Of a DNA stretch of 64,000 nt, positions 43,558 through 55,612 are shown one piece after another (the stretch's first letter is position 1; each line of letters starts with the position of its first letter). Position numbers and translations under genes: made by a program. The DNA is taken from assembly GCA_036346205.1 (NCBI GenBank), contig JARFJB010001598.1:1187001-1251000 (forward strand). Reading direction: 5' to 3'. The DNA comes from Vesta saturnalis (lineage: Eukaryota; Arthropoda; Insecta; Coleoptera; Lampyridae). The notes beneath the pieces are model-generated. The model made no database searches. It had not been told where the DNA came from and worked only from the letters and a program-made list of their open reading frames with translations.

Positions 43558-46085
43558 CCTTCGCCGTCCCAAAATATTGACCCAAGTTCAAAATGTTGGA
43601 ATTATTTCCATTTTATACTTTTGCAGCGTATTCTATATATTTTCGTCTTTAATAATGGAATTAAACCAAACAAACTCAAAACCAATAAATTTATTCTACA
43701 AAAAAAGTTACTATAAATGATTGGACACAAACAATAAAATAGAAAAAGCCAAGAGCACATTCGAACAAAATGTCAAAGTACTTCCTCAAAACCTTCAAAT
43801 ATTGTTTGGTTGTTGGTATTTTGGCAATAAACGTTAATATACTATTTCACCTTTATAATGGTTCTCCATCTTCATCTTTTTGACAGTAATGACAAGTAAT
43901 CTGCTTCTTTTCGATAATGGTGCTATGTTTTGTACATACAAATTTGTGGCATAAATCACACTTATTAGAAAATTTATTGTCATTACCACGACACTGATGA
44001 CAGCGGCCTCTTTTTTTTCCCTGCGTGTCAATATCTTCTTTGGCCTTTTTTGCAAGTTGTATTCCGGTACTTTCTATTGCACTACAAGTGGCTCTAGAAA
44101 ATCCTTTTCCACCCTGTATAATTTGATTACTTCGTCGTAGGATATTGTCATTAGCCAGCGATGAGCCAAGTTCTTCAAGAAATGACTTCCTTCTGATTTT
44201 TATTGATGATTGGCTTAACCAGTTAGGATTTTTATTTATCCATATTACAAATGCATTGTAACAAGCAATGTCAAGAAAATTTAGAAAGAGCCGCAGAGGC
44301 CATCTTCTTGTGGCTCTTTTGGTTGAATATTCACGTACTATTTTGTCCAAAACGTCTACGCCACTTTTTGTATCATTGTAAGAAAGAATAATTTCTGGCT
44401 TGAACTTTTTGTCTTCTCCTGCTATTTCGTGTTCATGGTGAAGCGAAGATAGCAATACCACGAATTTTTAGGTTTAGTAACATAGGAAACTAATGTCACG
44501 TTCTTTCCAAATCTAAAATCGGATGAAAACGTTGCACGGGAACCAATATCCAAAAGGCATTTTGGTATGTCTTTTCTATTTTTACGCAAAGTTCCAATCA
44601 ATGTTAGATTTTTTGACAATAATTCTTCAGCCAGGGTAATGTCAGTGAAAAAATTATCGGTTGTAATGTTTCGACCACTTCCATACCAATGACTTGCAAA
44701 TGTCTTAACTACTCGTTGCCCCTGATTTCTTTCAACGGCATTTCCTTCTTCTCCCAAATAAACTTGGAAATTGCAGCAAAAGAAATTTTCTGCATCGCAG
44801 AGTGCCCAAACTTTTATCCCATATTTACCGGGTTTACTTGGGATATACACTCTGAATGGACAACGCCTTCTAAAGGAGACCAGTTGCTCATCGATGGTTC
44901 CGCAAGCCGATGGAGAGTACGATTCTCGACAGTTTTTTGCTAAGATATCAGCCACTTCCCGAAGGGGGGCTAGTTTATCTTCCTCTTTTTGTTGGGGTCT
45001 TGTATGTAAATCATCAAAACGGATAAATCGTAGTGGAATCTACTTCTGCTCATAGTGGCTCGATATATAGGTCGATTGAAAGACAGATTGCTTGTTGATC
45101 ATAAGTTATGTGGATTTTCTCTAGCTTCTCTAAATCGACCAGTAAGTATAAGTATTGCAAAGAAAGCGTTAATTTCTGTTGCATCGACATTCATCCACGG
45201 CAATTTCAATTCGTTTCCACTTTTCTGGTTATGCGAGTTTACAAAATTATTTGCTCTTTGATTAGTATATTTTACAATTATGTCTATCATTTCTTTTGAA
45301 ATAAATAACTTGAAACAATCAATCACTGACACTATGTTTTTGCTTTTATCTGTAAGACCTTTGTCTTGTCGAACAAATTCAGAAATTCTCTTCCTGCCTT
45401 TTTTGGGAGCTAGATACTTCCAAGTGCGGCCAGCCACAACGATATCACCATCGGAATGTTCCTCATCAATGTTGTTGTCACTGTCGTCTTCTTGATCAGA
45501 CATAACCACACTTTCATTTTCTAAAACTTCAAGTGGAATATTTCCCTCATGTTCTTCGAGAATATCATCGGTTTCTGATATATCACTATCTTCAGAAGGC
45601 ACATTGGCATCATCTGAATCATCCATCAGCGCTTCATAAAGTTCTTTTTCAGACAAAGGTCTTTTACGCACCAAATCCATAGTTATAAAAAATGCGGTTT
45701 CACCACTGTAAATATATCATTATAAAAAAACACCTTTGAACCACTGCATTGTATGGTCAACTGATCAGCATAAAACACAAAATCGGGATGACAGGCAATG
45801 CACGATATTACAAACAGTTGTGAAATATCTTACAGCGCATGATCCAAATCACATATTCATTGTAACGTGGAATCCCAAAATCGGGTCATTGCTGACCCAC
45901 ACCAACAAATATTATTTATACGAAAAAAAAAACAATGGATTTGTGATTCCCTATAAATGTATTAAATTTCTTATAAAAATAGGCGAATTCTCAAAAGGAG
46001 AATTAATTGAAAAACAATCTGTGAAAACTATTGACGTTTTTGTCTTTTCTGGGCCAGCGGTGACCCCGTTTCGGGACGGCGAAGG
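43558..46085 (-). mobile_element. piggyBac element c inserted in the Harbinger pseudogene
   Basis: Inverted termini CCTTCGCCGTCCC are flanked by TTAA (43554-43557 and 46086-46089). Length 2,528 bp. Confidence 0.95.
43853..45680 (-). pseudogene. piggyBac transposase c, frameshifted, all three Asps present
   Basis: Met 45680 starts an acidic N-terminal region (DDSDDANVPSEDSD, SDQEDDSDNNIDEEHSDGD) followed by RTWKYLAPKKGRKRIS and EINAFFAILILTGRFREARE. After shifts near 45100-45020 the frame reads IRFDDLHTRPQQKEEDKLAP. Then come CGTIDEQLVSFRRRCPFRVY (first Asp) and NITTDNFFTDITLAEELL (second Asp). A shift near 44455 leads to SYNDTKSGVDVLDKIVREYS (third Asp) and a C-terminal Cys-rich domain with CHQCRGNDNKFSNKCDLCHK and CHYCQKDEDGEPL. 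Its closest relative in the window is piggyBac e. At least three frameshifts. Confidence 0.9.
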
Positions 46086-46200
46086 TTAAATAACAATGAT
46101 TTATTCGAAATGCGAAGGATAGCAGTTTAAGGACTCACCAATGGCAAGATATCTATTTAAAAACCCATACAACAAAATTAGTTATCAATAAATGCCAAAC

Positions 46201-47285
46201 TTTTATTATTTTTTAAATGTCTGTTGATTCATAGTCGCACAGTAGCACGATTTTTAAATATTTTATTTGTAGGATTTTTTGTCATTACCAGATCAGAAAA
46301 ACTAACGTTATCTTCATTTTCTTCGTGTAACGGAAGACTCATAATGTTGAATTAATTTAAACTTCCAGATTTAAATAATATATAATAATTAAATATACGA
46401 ACGCAGAGTACAACTCACATGTGTTCTAGAACAAATCAGAAAGTGTACTGAAAATTTATTGGTTATCATCTAATAACAAGAAAAAAAAACAAATGAGTCG
46501 CCACGACATGTCTTGTTTTGCAAACCATGCCAGTAAAAATGTGCAACAATATGTCGTTGTGACCTCTGGTCACAGCGACCTTAATGACTTTCTGAAATTT
46601 TAATGGCTTTTTAATAACCGTTTTTTATTATTCTTTGCAGTGATTTTTAAGACCACTTTTTGGGTCTATTTTAACCCTATTTTCTCTTTTAGACCAGATT
46701 GTCATCCACCAATTTCTTTGTGGTCTTCATTTCTTTATATTCTCGGCTTTTTTTGTCGCTGGAATCCTCAGTCTATCTCCTATTTTTATCATGTTCTTTT
46801 TATCCGCTATTTTCTTTTTTGCAAACCACGGGACTTGTGCATCTTGGCTACAGAGTCTGCGACGCAGCATCTGGATCCAATGTTGTTATCGGCTTCTTTT
46901 GCGATGGCTTTTTGACATTTTTCTGAGGGTTGCCCATTTTAGGGATTTTAGCATCGGCGGTCCTGCATTTAGCTGCAGAATTTTGACCTAACATTCGTTT
47001 AAAATATTGGCTCCAGTATCTTGGAGTTCCTACATCTTTCTCAAGCACTCAGCGCTGGATCCTGCATCTCGCCACAGAACCTTTATCCAGAATTCTGAAC
47101 TATTTCTCGAGCCGTGTGCAGCCATATTTACTTTTCTTTTCTAACGCTATCACCATTTTTCGCTTAGTTTCCGTCAGGGTCCTATTTTTAACACTAATCC
47201 AGCCATCTTTCGGCGATAAATCCTCTTGTCGCACTACGGGTTGCACATCTGAAAGAGACTCTCTGTTTCCGAAATCTTGTTTCAA
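46201..47285. other. no gene recognised; T-rich
   Basis: Several overlapping open frames at 46640-47050 in different frames look like chance products of T-rich DNA. Confidence 0.45.
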
Positions 47286-47289
47286 CCAG

Positions 47290-47600
47290 TTTATTCCTGA
47301 CATTTTGCTATCTTATTTTTGCCATTTTGTTTCGAACAACCATCTGGTTTCTACCATCTTAGTTTCGCTTTTCTATTTTTCGCCACCTTGTTTATAGCAG
47401 CCATCTTGTTTCCCATATCTTGCTTATGCTATTTTGTTTCCACCAACGTGTTTCTGACAGCCATCTTGTTTTCGATACCTTCTTTCCGACATCTTGTTTT
47501 CGCCATCTTGTTTCCGAACTAACAGCCAGCTTGTTGCTCCCAACTTACTTCATACAGCCGTCTTGTTTGTGCTAGCTTATTTCCGTGTGTCCTTTTTTTG
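47290..47600. repeat. degenerate minisatellite around CCATCTTGTTTC
   Basis: CATCTTGTTTC/CATTTTGTTTC-like units recur every ~17-40 bp (for example near 47402, 47461, 47491, 47505). Confidence 0.7.
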
Positions 47601-48319
47601 GCTTAAACTCCTTTTCACCTGATTGGCCACTTTTATTCACTTATCACGGCTGGTCATATTTGTGTTCTACTGCTTTAGCGAATAAGGCGAGTCACCGAGG
47701 GTGCCACACTTGCTTTTTTACGCATAAGCGTGGTGTAACCGATGTGTTTTATTGTTTTTTAAGACATTTTTCATAGCGATAACGACGTGTGTGTCACCGC
47801 TGGATCACACCAGTGTGTTTTTGCAGTATCATTAAAGTGGCGTATTTATTACACATGATCATGCTTAGCTGTTGCATGTATATTAGCTTATATGTCTGTT
47901 CGCTGTTTGCAATGGCGATTAAGTAGTGGACATTAGTTTTCCCGTTAAATGGATGGTTTAGTTTCTTTGATTTGGACGTTTGGGCTTTTGCGGGGCTCGT
48001 GCAATTTGGTGTGTTTGGCTAATTTCTTTTGTTTTGGGAGTTGTATGTTTACGGGTTTACCTATTTTGTACTTGCACGCTTACTTGATTGTTTTCTTGTT
48101 TACTTGTTTGGGAAGTTTATGTGTTTTGGCTGTTAACTTGTTTGTTGACTACTAGTTTTTTCTGCTTGATTTAGTTTCTTTGGTATGTTTTCTTGCTTGC
48201 TTGGGGTTGGTTGACTAGTTTCTTTGTTTTGGAGGTTGTGGGTTTGCATGATTACTTGTTTGCGAGTTTGTTGGAAGTAATTTTTTAACTTTGGGAAAAC
48301 CCAATGAATGTTGCTTCGG

Positions 48320-48745
48320 AAGCTAACGTCTAATTATACCACAAGATGACACTTTTACTTTCAACCTGTGTTTGTAGGGTAACTAGTGTTGTGTTTAGGA
48401 TAGTATGCGTGTTTGCTACGTTTACGTGCTTGTATGTTTACTTGTTTTGCTAGTAACTTTATTTGCTACTAGTTTTTGAATGTTCTACTTGTTTTGGTAT
48501 ATTTTCTTGCATGTTTGGTTGTTTTAGGTGTTTTATGATTTTTTCGGTGTATTTGTTGAGTAACCTTTAGATTACACGACATGACGTTGCAAATTGTGCT
48601 TTAAAATATTATACCACAAGATGGCGTTTCAAAGTGTATGTTAACTTCTAATTATACCACAAGAGGCTGATTCTGGCTTAAATTGTACTATAAGGTGACG
48701 TTGTAATCTAAATTCTACCTTCTAATTATACCACAACAGGTGCCC
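48320..48745. repeat. interspersed short repeat TAATTATACCACAAGATG
   Basis: At least four copies of (T)AATTATACCACAAGATGRC-like sequence, at about 48330, 48607, 48649 and 48726. Confidence 0.7.
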
Positions 48746-50630
48746 TACATTCACTTCGAATTCTCTAAAGAAAGCGAATTCACCTTTAAAAGAGAGCCAT
48801 ACATGCTAATTTCTGACTTACTAACTTTTAGGTTGCATGCTAGCTATGTATTAAATTAACTGTTTGTTAATAAAATAATTGTATGCGCGCGCGGGTTACC
48901 TTGTGGGTCTATCGACTTTACTTATTGAGGAAAAGATTATTAGTAGCACACAGGAACATTAAATCAATGTCCAGTGCATTACCTTTTATGAAGAAAATAA
49001 AATCGATATCTTCTTGTAATACAATTTATGTTCGTTTTAAAGAATGTTTAACCTAATTTGTTTACAATAATTAATCAGGAGTAATTACACAGAGTAAGAC
49101 AACGTTCTTTTTTATACGTACATTAATGATCTCAGGGTATTTACAGAACTTAAATAAGGGAAAGCGAGTTAGATTTCGTTTAGAGTAAATGGAATAAATA
49201 ATCACTTCGAGGAAGTGTTCACAGACGGGGGTGGTTAAATTAATACACTTTGGATTAACCGTTCGTTACATTTTTATCAAGCGAATGGTTTATTTTCACG
49301 ACAGATATCTCAAGATATTTCCTTACTTGATGTGGATAATGCGGGATAGTTCCTACGGAAATTATAAGTAAACAGGTGGTCGTTATATCACGAGAATATT
49401 AATGGTTATTTGCGAACTTTTTAACGTATGATGGAGCGGTGCTTCTTCACAGAGACATAACGGTAGAATTTAATAAATTATTGTATCTAGAAACTTGCAG
49501 ATATTAAACACAGTGTAAATTATTCGCTGTTAATTACAGGACAGACCTAACTATGCTCTCTTAATAATTAATTAACAATGGGCTAGACCTCTCTAAAGGT
49601 TTATCAAATTGATTTCGTTTATGATGTCACAATTACGTTTTTTTGGATTTAAAATTTTAGCAATTTCTTGGGTTTGGTCAAATTCTCTTTAACTAACAAT
49701 GGTACATTTCTTAGGAAAATGATCTACGTTTTGTGTAAATTACTGGAGTTTTTCCTTTAATAAAAGGACGGTCGAGTTTGTCTGGCTGGCAGGAAGTTTG
49801 ATGGCGGGTTCAAAGACTTTTTGTCAGAATAACAAGAACACGCTATTCCTGCTACGGCCGCGACGTTTTTTACAAAGACGAACAGGAGAATTTTTATAAT
49901 AAATTCTCACAGTTAAGTATGTAACCTTTAAAAATACAGGATGACTTGAAGTGAATCTCTTTAAATCTGGCGGTCAGGATAAATTAATTATGAAACAGGA
50001 AAATTACTTGAATCAGACACCTGCAGTTTCTGCTTCAGGGGTAGCGGTTAAGTCAAGCAGGGTTTTCTATCTGGACTTCGTACAATAGAAGTATGTAATT
50101 ATAAAACGGGAAACTTACAGGAATATTAATATTATTCACTTCTGGATCAGGATCTAATAACTGAATTTTCATGGCAGAATAAATCGAATGAACCTTGTTT
50201 TAGTTTCGAACATAACCTTCTGTACTATTCAGATGCCGAGGTTGGCGAGCAACCGAATGTACGTGAGTAATTTATTGTCTAAGGGGATCACAACCCATTC
50301 CGTTTAAGGATGCGAGGTTCAACGGAGGCGATACCTTACGTTACACTTCCGTCGAAGTGGAAGTAAAACGACACACGCTACGTTACGTTTTTAGTCCGGT
50401 GTGTTTCTGTAAAGCGTATGTGTTGTTTTACTTACATACAGCGAAGGTTTCATTCAAACGCCTGCAGCTCAGGAACGGAATGAGAGAGTCTTAAGAATTA
50501 AATAATCTCAAGAGATTCCAGGTCTGGTGCTGGGGGCAAACCCCGAGGCGGTGAGTATATGACTGGGTACGATAATGATTATCTTCCCATTTCGGTTAAT
50601 TTGGGAAAATTAATAGGATTCATGGGAGAG
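48746..50630. other. no gene recognised
   Basis: AT-rich with normal complexity; no motif supported. Confidence 0.45.
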
Positions 50631-50634
50631 TGGG

Positions 50635-50880
50635 TGGATCGGAGGGTGGGTGGGCAGTGGTTGGATGGGGGGGTGTGGAGGAGGAGGCGTGCGTGTGTGC
50701 GTATGTGTGCGCGTGTGTGTGTATGTGTGTGTGTGTGTGTGTGTGTGACGCGCGCGCGTGTGGGTGTGTGTATGTGCGGCGCGCGTGTGTGTGCGTGTGT
50801 GTAGGCACACATACATTTGTGCGTGCTTGCATTCGAGTGCGCTAGATTAGGGCGTGGATACGTGCGTGAGTGTGTGCGCG
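50635..50880. repeat. G-rich and (TG)n/(CG)n microsatellite
   Basis: GGTGGGTGG-type sequence merging into long TG tracts. The apparent open frames on both strands are simple-repeat artefacts. Confidence 0.9.
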
Positions 50881-51199
50881 TTGAAATTTTCGGGCGTAAT
50901 ATCTCAAAAACTTAAAAAGCAATCACATTAAATTTCATACAAGTATCCCCTATATTTCTAAACCCTGGTGATTTTTGGTTATGATAGCGTTATGGGGTAA
51001 GGAATTGCGTTATGGCGTAATTATCTGGGCTCCAATGAAAGTTGGTGAGATTCGAAGTAAACATTATGGAATGAAATAAATATAAAAAAATGCATACTGT
51101 AGCGTTAGTAAGCGAAAGTGAAAACATGATAATTAATGTCCATCTAACATTATACGAACGAAATATTATATGAGGTGTTACAGAAATATTACTTATTCG

Positions 51200-51400
51200 G
51201 TATTCATAAATTCATACGCTATAAAGTAAAGAAAACTTAAAAACAACCTATTTTAATATTATATAGCTATGATGAAGTACCAACCACCACAGGCACCTTA
51301 GGTTAGGTGGTCAAACCCTTGTTCGTAATAAAACAAACGTATAATCGATAGTTACAACTCGCTGGTTCAAATCTGGCGCTGAGAAAACCTTTTTTTTTAA
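51200..51400 (+). repeat. ~360-bp satellite monomer, left part
   Basis: Shares CCACCACAGGCACCTTAGGT, CCCTTGTTCG and GGTTCAAATCTGGCGC with units at 54.5, 54.9 and 58.8 kb. It is cut at its TTAA by piggyBac d and continues at 54333. Confidence 0.8.
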
Positions 51401-51636
51401 CACGTTGATGGACAGTAGAAAAACTCGTCGGTGTCAAAAATGACACTGGTACTTTTGAACAAATTAGGGCTCGGATTGCCTTATAAAGTATAGCAAACCG
51501 ACCAGAATTTGAAAAAAGTTAAAATTTTTTGATTTACAGGAGTTTGAAAGTTGACGCCGATAGACGTCCTGCCACATTTGAAAAGGGAAAATTGCTGTGA
51601 CGCCGATAGACGCCTTGTTAAAAATATTATATAAAT

Positions 51637-51794
51637 CAGGAGCGTAGCCAGAGGGGAGGAAGCGGCCCCCTCCGAATCCCTAAAATGTTTTTTATGACCC
51701 TTTAAAATACTGTTTTATTCAATTTATTGAAAAATATAATACAATATGTCGAAATATGGGACTGGCTCCCTCTCCCTTTGTGGCTACGCCACTG
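51637..51794. mobile_element. hAT-like MITE nested in piggyBac d
   Basis: Ends CAGGAGCGTAGCCAGAGGGG and, inverted, CAGTGGCGTAGCCACAAAGG, the common CAGTGGCGTAGCCA hAT-type terminus. No exact 8-bp duplication is visible. Confidence 0.75.
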
Positions 51795-51881
51795 AATAAA
51801 GCAACAAAGATCTATCAAAAATTGTTTTATTCCTAAAACCTAAAAACAGAAAAAAATCTAAAACAAGAACTAATAACATTT

Positions 51882-53528
51882 TTAGTGTCTTTGGGCATGC
51901 CATTCCTCAAAGCATATTGCGCATAGAGGAGGTTTTCTAGGACAACCTTTACACCTTATCTTGTTTCTCGCCTGATTTCCTTTTTTGGACACATGCTGCA
52001 TTTTAGAAAAACAGATTCTTTTGTTGATTTTTGTCCAGGAGTCCCTGGATTTTATTCGGGCCATTGTTCCTCTTGGGTCTGGACAACATTTTGATTTTTA
52101 TTTTGTTAAGAATCGCGATCTTTTTGCCAAACATATCTACATATTGGGGCAATTTAGTTAAAGATTTAATGAAGTCGTCTCTAAATTCCAAAAATCGGCA
52201 TTTTCGTGAGCCTCCTTTGCAATATTTTCTATATAGGTAAAAACAGTTCCACGTAGTCAAATCCAAAAGGTATAAGATAATTTTTTTATGCCATCTAATG
52301 GTTTTCCTGGTTGTGTTATAAATTGCAGTCATATGATCTCTCCGATCAGCACCCGACATATGATCGTTGTAAGAAGCTACTTCTCTAGGTTTAAGTTTTT
52401 CTTGACCATATTTCTTTCTTACTGTAATAATACCAGGATGATTTTTCGTTGTAAGTATCAAAACTCCGCTTTTGTCTTTCCATTTAGACACATAAACGTT
52501 CTTCTTGCGCACCCAAAAATGTTCACCGCGCTTAATTTTTCTTTTCACTGGGTCTTTGGGATTACCCCGGCGGTTAGACCTAAGGTAGCATTAATATGCG
52601 TCTTTAGTTCTAATAATTTTTCGGACCATACAACACTATTGTAATAATTATCCATAAACAACTCGTAGCCTTTTTGTAGGTAAGGTTCCATTAGACGAAG
52701 AACTAAGATTTCTGTTTTAGAATTACCACTTCCACCATTATTTTTAGTATCCTGCTTAATGTACATTTCTAAATTTAACACATACCCATCAGATGTCGCT
52801 AACTGATAAAACTTTATTCCGTATCTTGTCTTTTTGTTCTTGATGTAAACTCGAAATCCAAGTCTGCCTCGAAAATATAGTAACGATTCATCCAAAGATA
52901 ATTCTTTATTGGGTACGTAAGCAACTTGGAATTGAGATCTAAACATATAAACGAGTGTCTGGACTTTTTTCTTTCCTTTTAAATTTGGCGCTGAACCACA
53001 CAAAATCCGTAATATTTGCTCCTATCTCCTTGCCGACATCAAAAAAGGAAATACAGGATGATAATAAAGGGCGTCTTTGGAAGAAAAAAATCGACGAACG
53101 TTGCAGATTGACACTTGAAGCACACAAAGACCAAAAAAGGACTTTAGCTCGTCGACTGTTATTGTTCGAATAGTAGCTCTTCTGCAGTTCCTTGTTTTTG
53201 GGCGATTTGTGTTGATTAGGAATACGGTATAATTGTTTGAAGATTGCACTAAATACTCCCATATTTTTGGTGTAAACAATGACTCGAAAACATCAAGGGG
53301 GTGAGGAATTTTCGTTAATATTTATTTTGACTCCAATGCTGTCTTCATCGAAATCGAAAGTGGGAATTGGATCTGCCGTGTCTTCCCATAAATCAGGTTT
53401 TTCTGGTATAGTGCGGTCCTCATCACCATTACGTTCTGGGTCAAGGTCATCTGGATCATCACTAGACAAACTAGGCAATTCGTCATAGTCTCTTCAGCCT
53501 TTTCGTAAGGATTATTAGTGCCACTCAT
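51882..53528 (-). pseudogene. piggyBac transposase d, frameshifted
   Basis: The likely start is Met 53528 (MSGTNNPYEKAEE). A shift leads into an acidic stretch DELPSLSSDDPDDLDPERNG. The next piece reads FTPKIWEYLVQSSNNYTVF and ITVDELKSFFGLCVL (53279-53180). First Asp: ELSLDESLLYFRGRLGFRVY; second Asp: YELFMDNYYNSVVWSEKLL (52660s). A shift near 52546 is followed by MKRKIKRGEHFW and VSKWKDKSGVLILTTKN, then the third Asp in SYNDHMSGADRRDHMTAIYN. The Cys-rich tail is KIRCKGCPRKPPLCAICFEE followed by WHAQRH, with a stop at 51882; it needs another shift near 52030. Four or more frameshifts, all catalytic residues present. Confidence 0.88.
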
Positions 53529-54332
53529 CTGTAATAAACAGCATCCCGAAGTATGCCAAATACATAATTCAAATAAATTTAACACCGAGAAGCTGGTCAA
53601 ATTTAGCTTATATTATTTCTAAAATTTTCTCCCTAAATACGACCCTGACCAGCTCAATAACGCCATAGAATTGCGATGTTATCAAATTTACGCGAGTATG
53701 CAAAATTTTAGTTGAATTGAAAACCGGAATGTGAGTCCTATGTAATTTCTAAGATTCCCCCTCACAATAATACGCCAGTGAGCAGCTCAATGATTTCATC
53801 ATACTGCAATGTCACCTGCTTTACACAAGTATCCAATTTAACATCTTACATTTTTTTATTCTTCCCTGGGTACGCCACTGACCAGTTTAATGACCATCGT
53901 ATTGAATTGTTATTTAGGTTTAAAGTTTAAAGTCTATTTAAAGTAAAAAAATATAAAATAATACCAATGTGCTTACATTGCTCAAATCACTTCACAAGTT
54001 TCCCGCCAAGGACAGTCAAATTATGACCAATTTGATTTATATGGAATGCAGGACGTTTAACGGCGTACAGCGGAATTTGACAGGTTTTTTCAGAGTGAGG
54101 GAGGATGTCACGTGTAAAAAAATTATAACCCTATAAAAACGGTGGTATTATAATGTAATAGGTTTCAAATATGGCAGAAACCATCGTCCTTAACATTTTA
54201 TACGGGAATTGGGACGCCGATAGACGTTCGTCCGTTTATCAGCGATATTAGTTTAAACGCCGTACGGCGTCCTGCCACATTTGACACGCAAGCGAAGACG
54301 CCGATAGGCGTCATTGTCCATCAACGTGTTAA

Positions 54333-55140
54333 TTTTATAAAAATTTATATTTAACAAAATCCAATGACGCATACGTCACAATTACTACATGATTTAAATT
54401 TAATGAACCTATCAAAATATAAGTTTTCAGTTTCGAAATAATACCCATTTCCTTACTCAATTCGAGTCTTTTGACTCAAAATTTTTAATAATGGAAATTC
54501 ATTTTAAGTTTTATTGTATTAAAATGATTAAGAAAATTTATAAATAAATACGCTGTAAAGTAAAATAAAATTTAAAAATAACCCATTTTAAGATTAGATA
54601 ACTGTACTGGAGTACCATCCACCACAGCCACCTTACGTTAGCTAGGGAAACCCTTGTTCACTGGTTAGGTTAATCTGGCGCGGACAAAACTTTTCAATAA
54701 TCATTTATGTTTGACAAAATGCAATGACGTCCACATTACAATTATGATTTAAATTTAATAAATCTTTAATTTTTTAGTTTCTAAATAATTTACTCCCGCT
54801 TCCTTATTCCATTCGAGTCGTCTGATTCAATTTTCTCAATAATGGAAATACATTATGCGTTTTATTTTATTAAATGGTTAAGTGAATTCACAAATAAATA
54901 TGGTGTAAAGTAAACTAACACTTAAAAATAACCCATTTTAATATTAAATAGCTATTATGAAGTACTATCCACCGCAACCATTTGAGGTTAGGTAGACAAA
55001 CTCTTGTTCGCTATGAAGCAAACGGAGAATGGGTAAAGAGTAAGTTATAATTCAGGGATTTAAATCTGGTGCGGAGAATACCTTTTTTAAATTCGATAAA
55101 AAATTATATTTAGCAAAATCCAATAACTCACACATTACAA
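54333..55140 (+). repeat. ~360-bp satellite, about two and a half monomers
   Basis: Monomers begin near 54535 and 54895 with AATAAATAYGSTGTAAAGTA, AAAATAACCCATTTTAA and GTACYATCCACCRCARCCA. They run through GATTTAAATTTAATAAATCT and TTATTTTATTAAATGRTTAA before the next monomer. Confidence 0.85.
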
Positions 55141-55233
55141 TTGTTACGTATTATGTAATTAAAAATTATTATTTATGTAGAATTTACATCAGTTCTACAT
55201 ACATAAAGACAAAATTTACATCATTGGGGCTTG

Positions 55234-55310
55234 TACTTCGATTGCGCAGTTGGTTAGCGCGGTACTCTAGCAAAGTACAGGTCGTAGGTTCAAATTAAGT
55301 ACTCTAGGTA
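55234..55310 (+). tRNA. tRNA-like sequence with AGC anticodon, degenerate (tRNA pseudogene or SINE head)
   Basis: D-arm GCGC-AGTTGGTTA-GCGC and anticodon arm GTACT-CTAGCAA-AGTAC (anticodon AGC, Ala) are well formed. The B-box is GGTTCAAATTAAG, so the T-stem does not pair, and no acceptor stem closes the molecule. A functional tRNA is unlikely. Confidence 0.45.
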
Positions 55311-55612
55311 AACTTTTTATTTATATATTTAATAAAAATAAAATTAATAATATGTTTTTTAGTACGCATGTATTATACATGACCATTAAAACACGCTGGA
55401 GCGTGCCTAAATTGACAATTATAGCACGGCGTGCTTTTGTTTTATAGTTTGTTTACTAGGAAACAGTAATATTAAACTGACATTAATAAATTTCAAAATT
55501 TATAATATACTAAATTTTACCATTTTCATTATGTATGCTCGCTTCAAAGGTTCAGTTACGGTCGTAGAGTCTTTTTCACTCATCCAAGCTTTCAACTTTT
55601 CGTACTCCTTAA

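Larger units (their letters stand above)
42960..46200 (-). pseudogene. PIF/Harbinger (HARBI1-like) transposase, split by piggyBac c
   Basis: Minus-strand pieces of a DDE_Tnp_4-type nuclease. RYLAIGES and LKLLSFAFRI lie at about 46150-46095, next to the TTAA where a piggyBac sits. On the other side come FFSTVLLAMVDANYKFSAVD and VGSFGRDGDTGIF (43420-43320), then LPGSDKIVPHVIVGDEL (about 43255-43205; the motif normally continues A-F), and FNFRLSRARRVTENAV and NFRICYRPINLDTTTI (about 43130-43030). These are the second and third catalytic regions of HARBI1-like proteins. Frameshifts and stops are frequent. No Harbinger termini or 3-bp target duplication were located. Confidence 0.8.
51401..54328 (-). 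mobile_element. piggyBac element d inserted in the ~360-bp satellite
   Basis: Inverted ends CACGTTGATGGACA are flanked by TTAA (51397-51400 and 54329-54332). Subterminal motif GACGCC-GATA-GRCGTC occurs at 51553-51568, 51599-51614, 54213-54228 and 54297-54312. Length 2,928 bp including a 158-bp MITE. Confidence 0.95.

Noticed and set aside
46640..47050. Overlapping open frames in three plus-strand frames and one minus-strand frame
   Set aside because: All lie in T-rich DNA with no motif; mutual overlap argues against real genes.
50559..50845. Several overlapping His/Thr- or Cys/Val-rich open frames on both strands
   Set aside because: Products of the (TG)n/(CG)n microsatellite.
51637..51794. 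Exact 8-bp target duplication for the hAT-like MITE
   Set aside because: Flanks ATATAAAT and AATAAAGC do not match, so only the termini support the call.
55234..55310. Functional tRNA-Ala gene
   Set aside because: T-stem and acceptor stem do not pair; reported only as tRNA-like.
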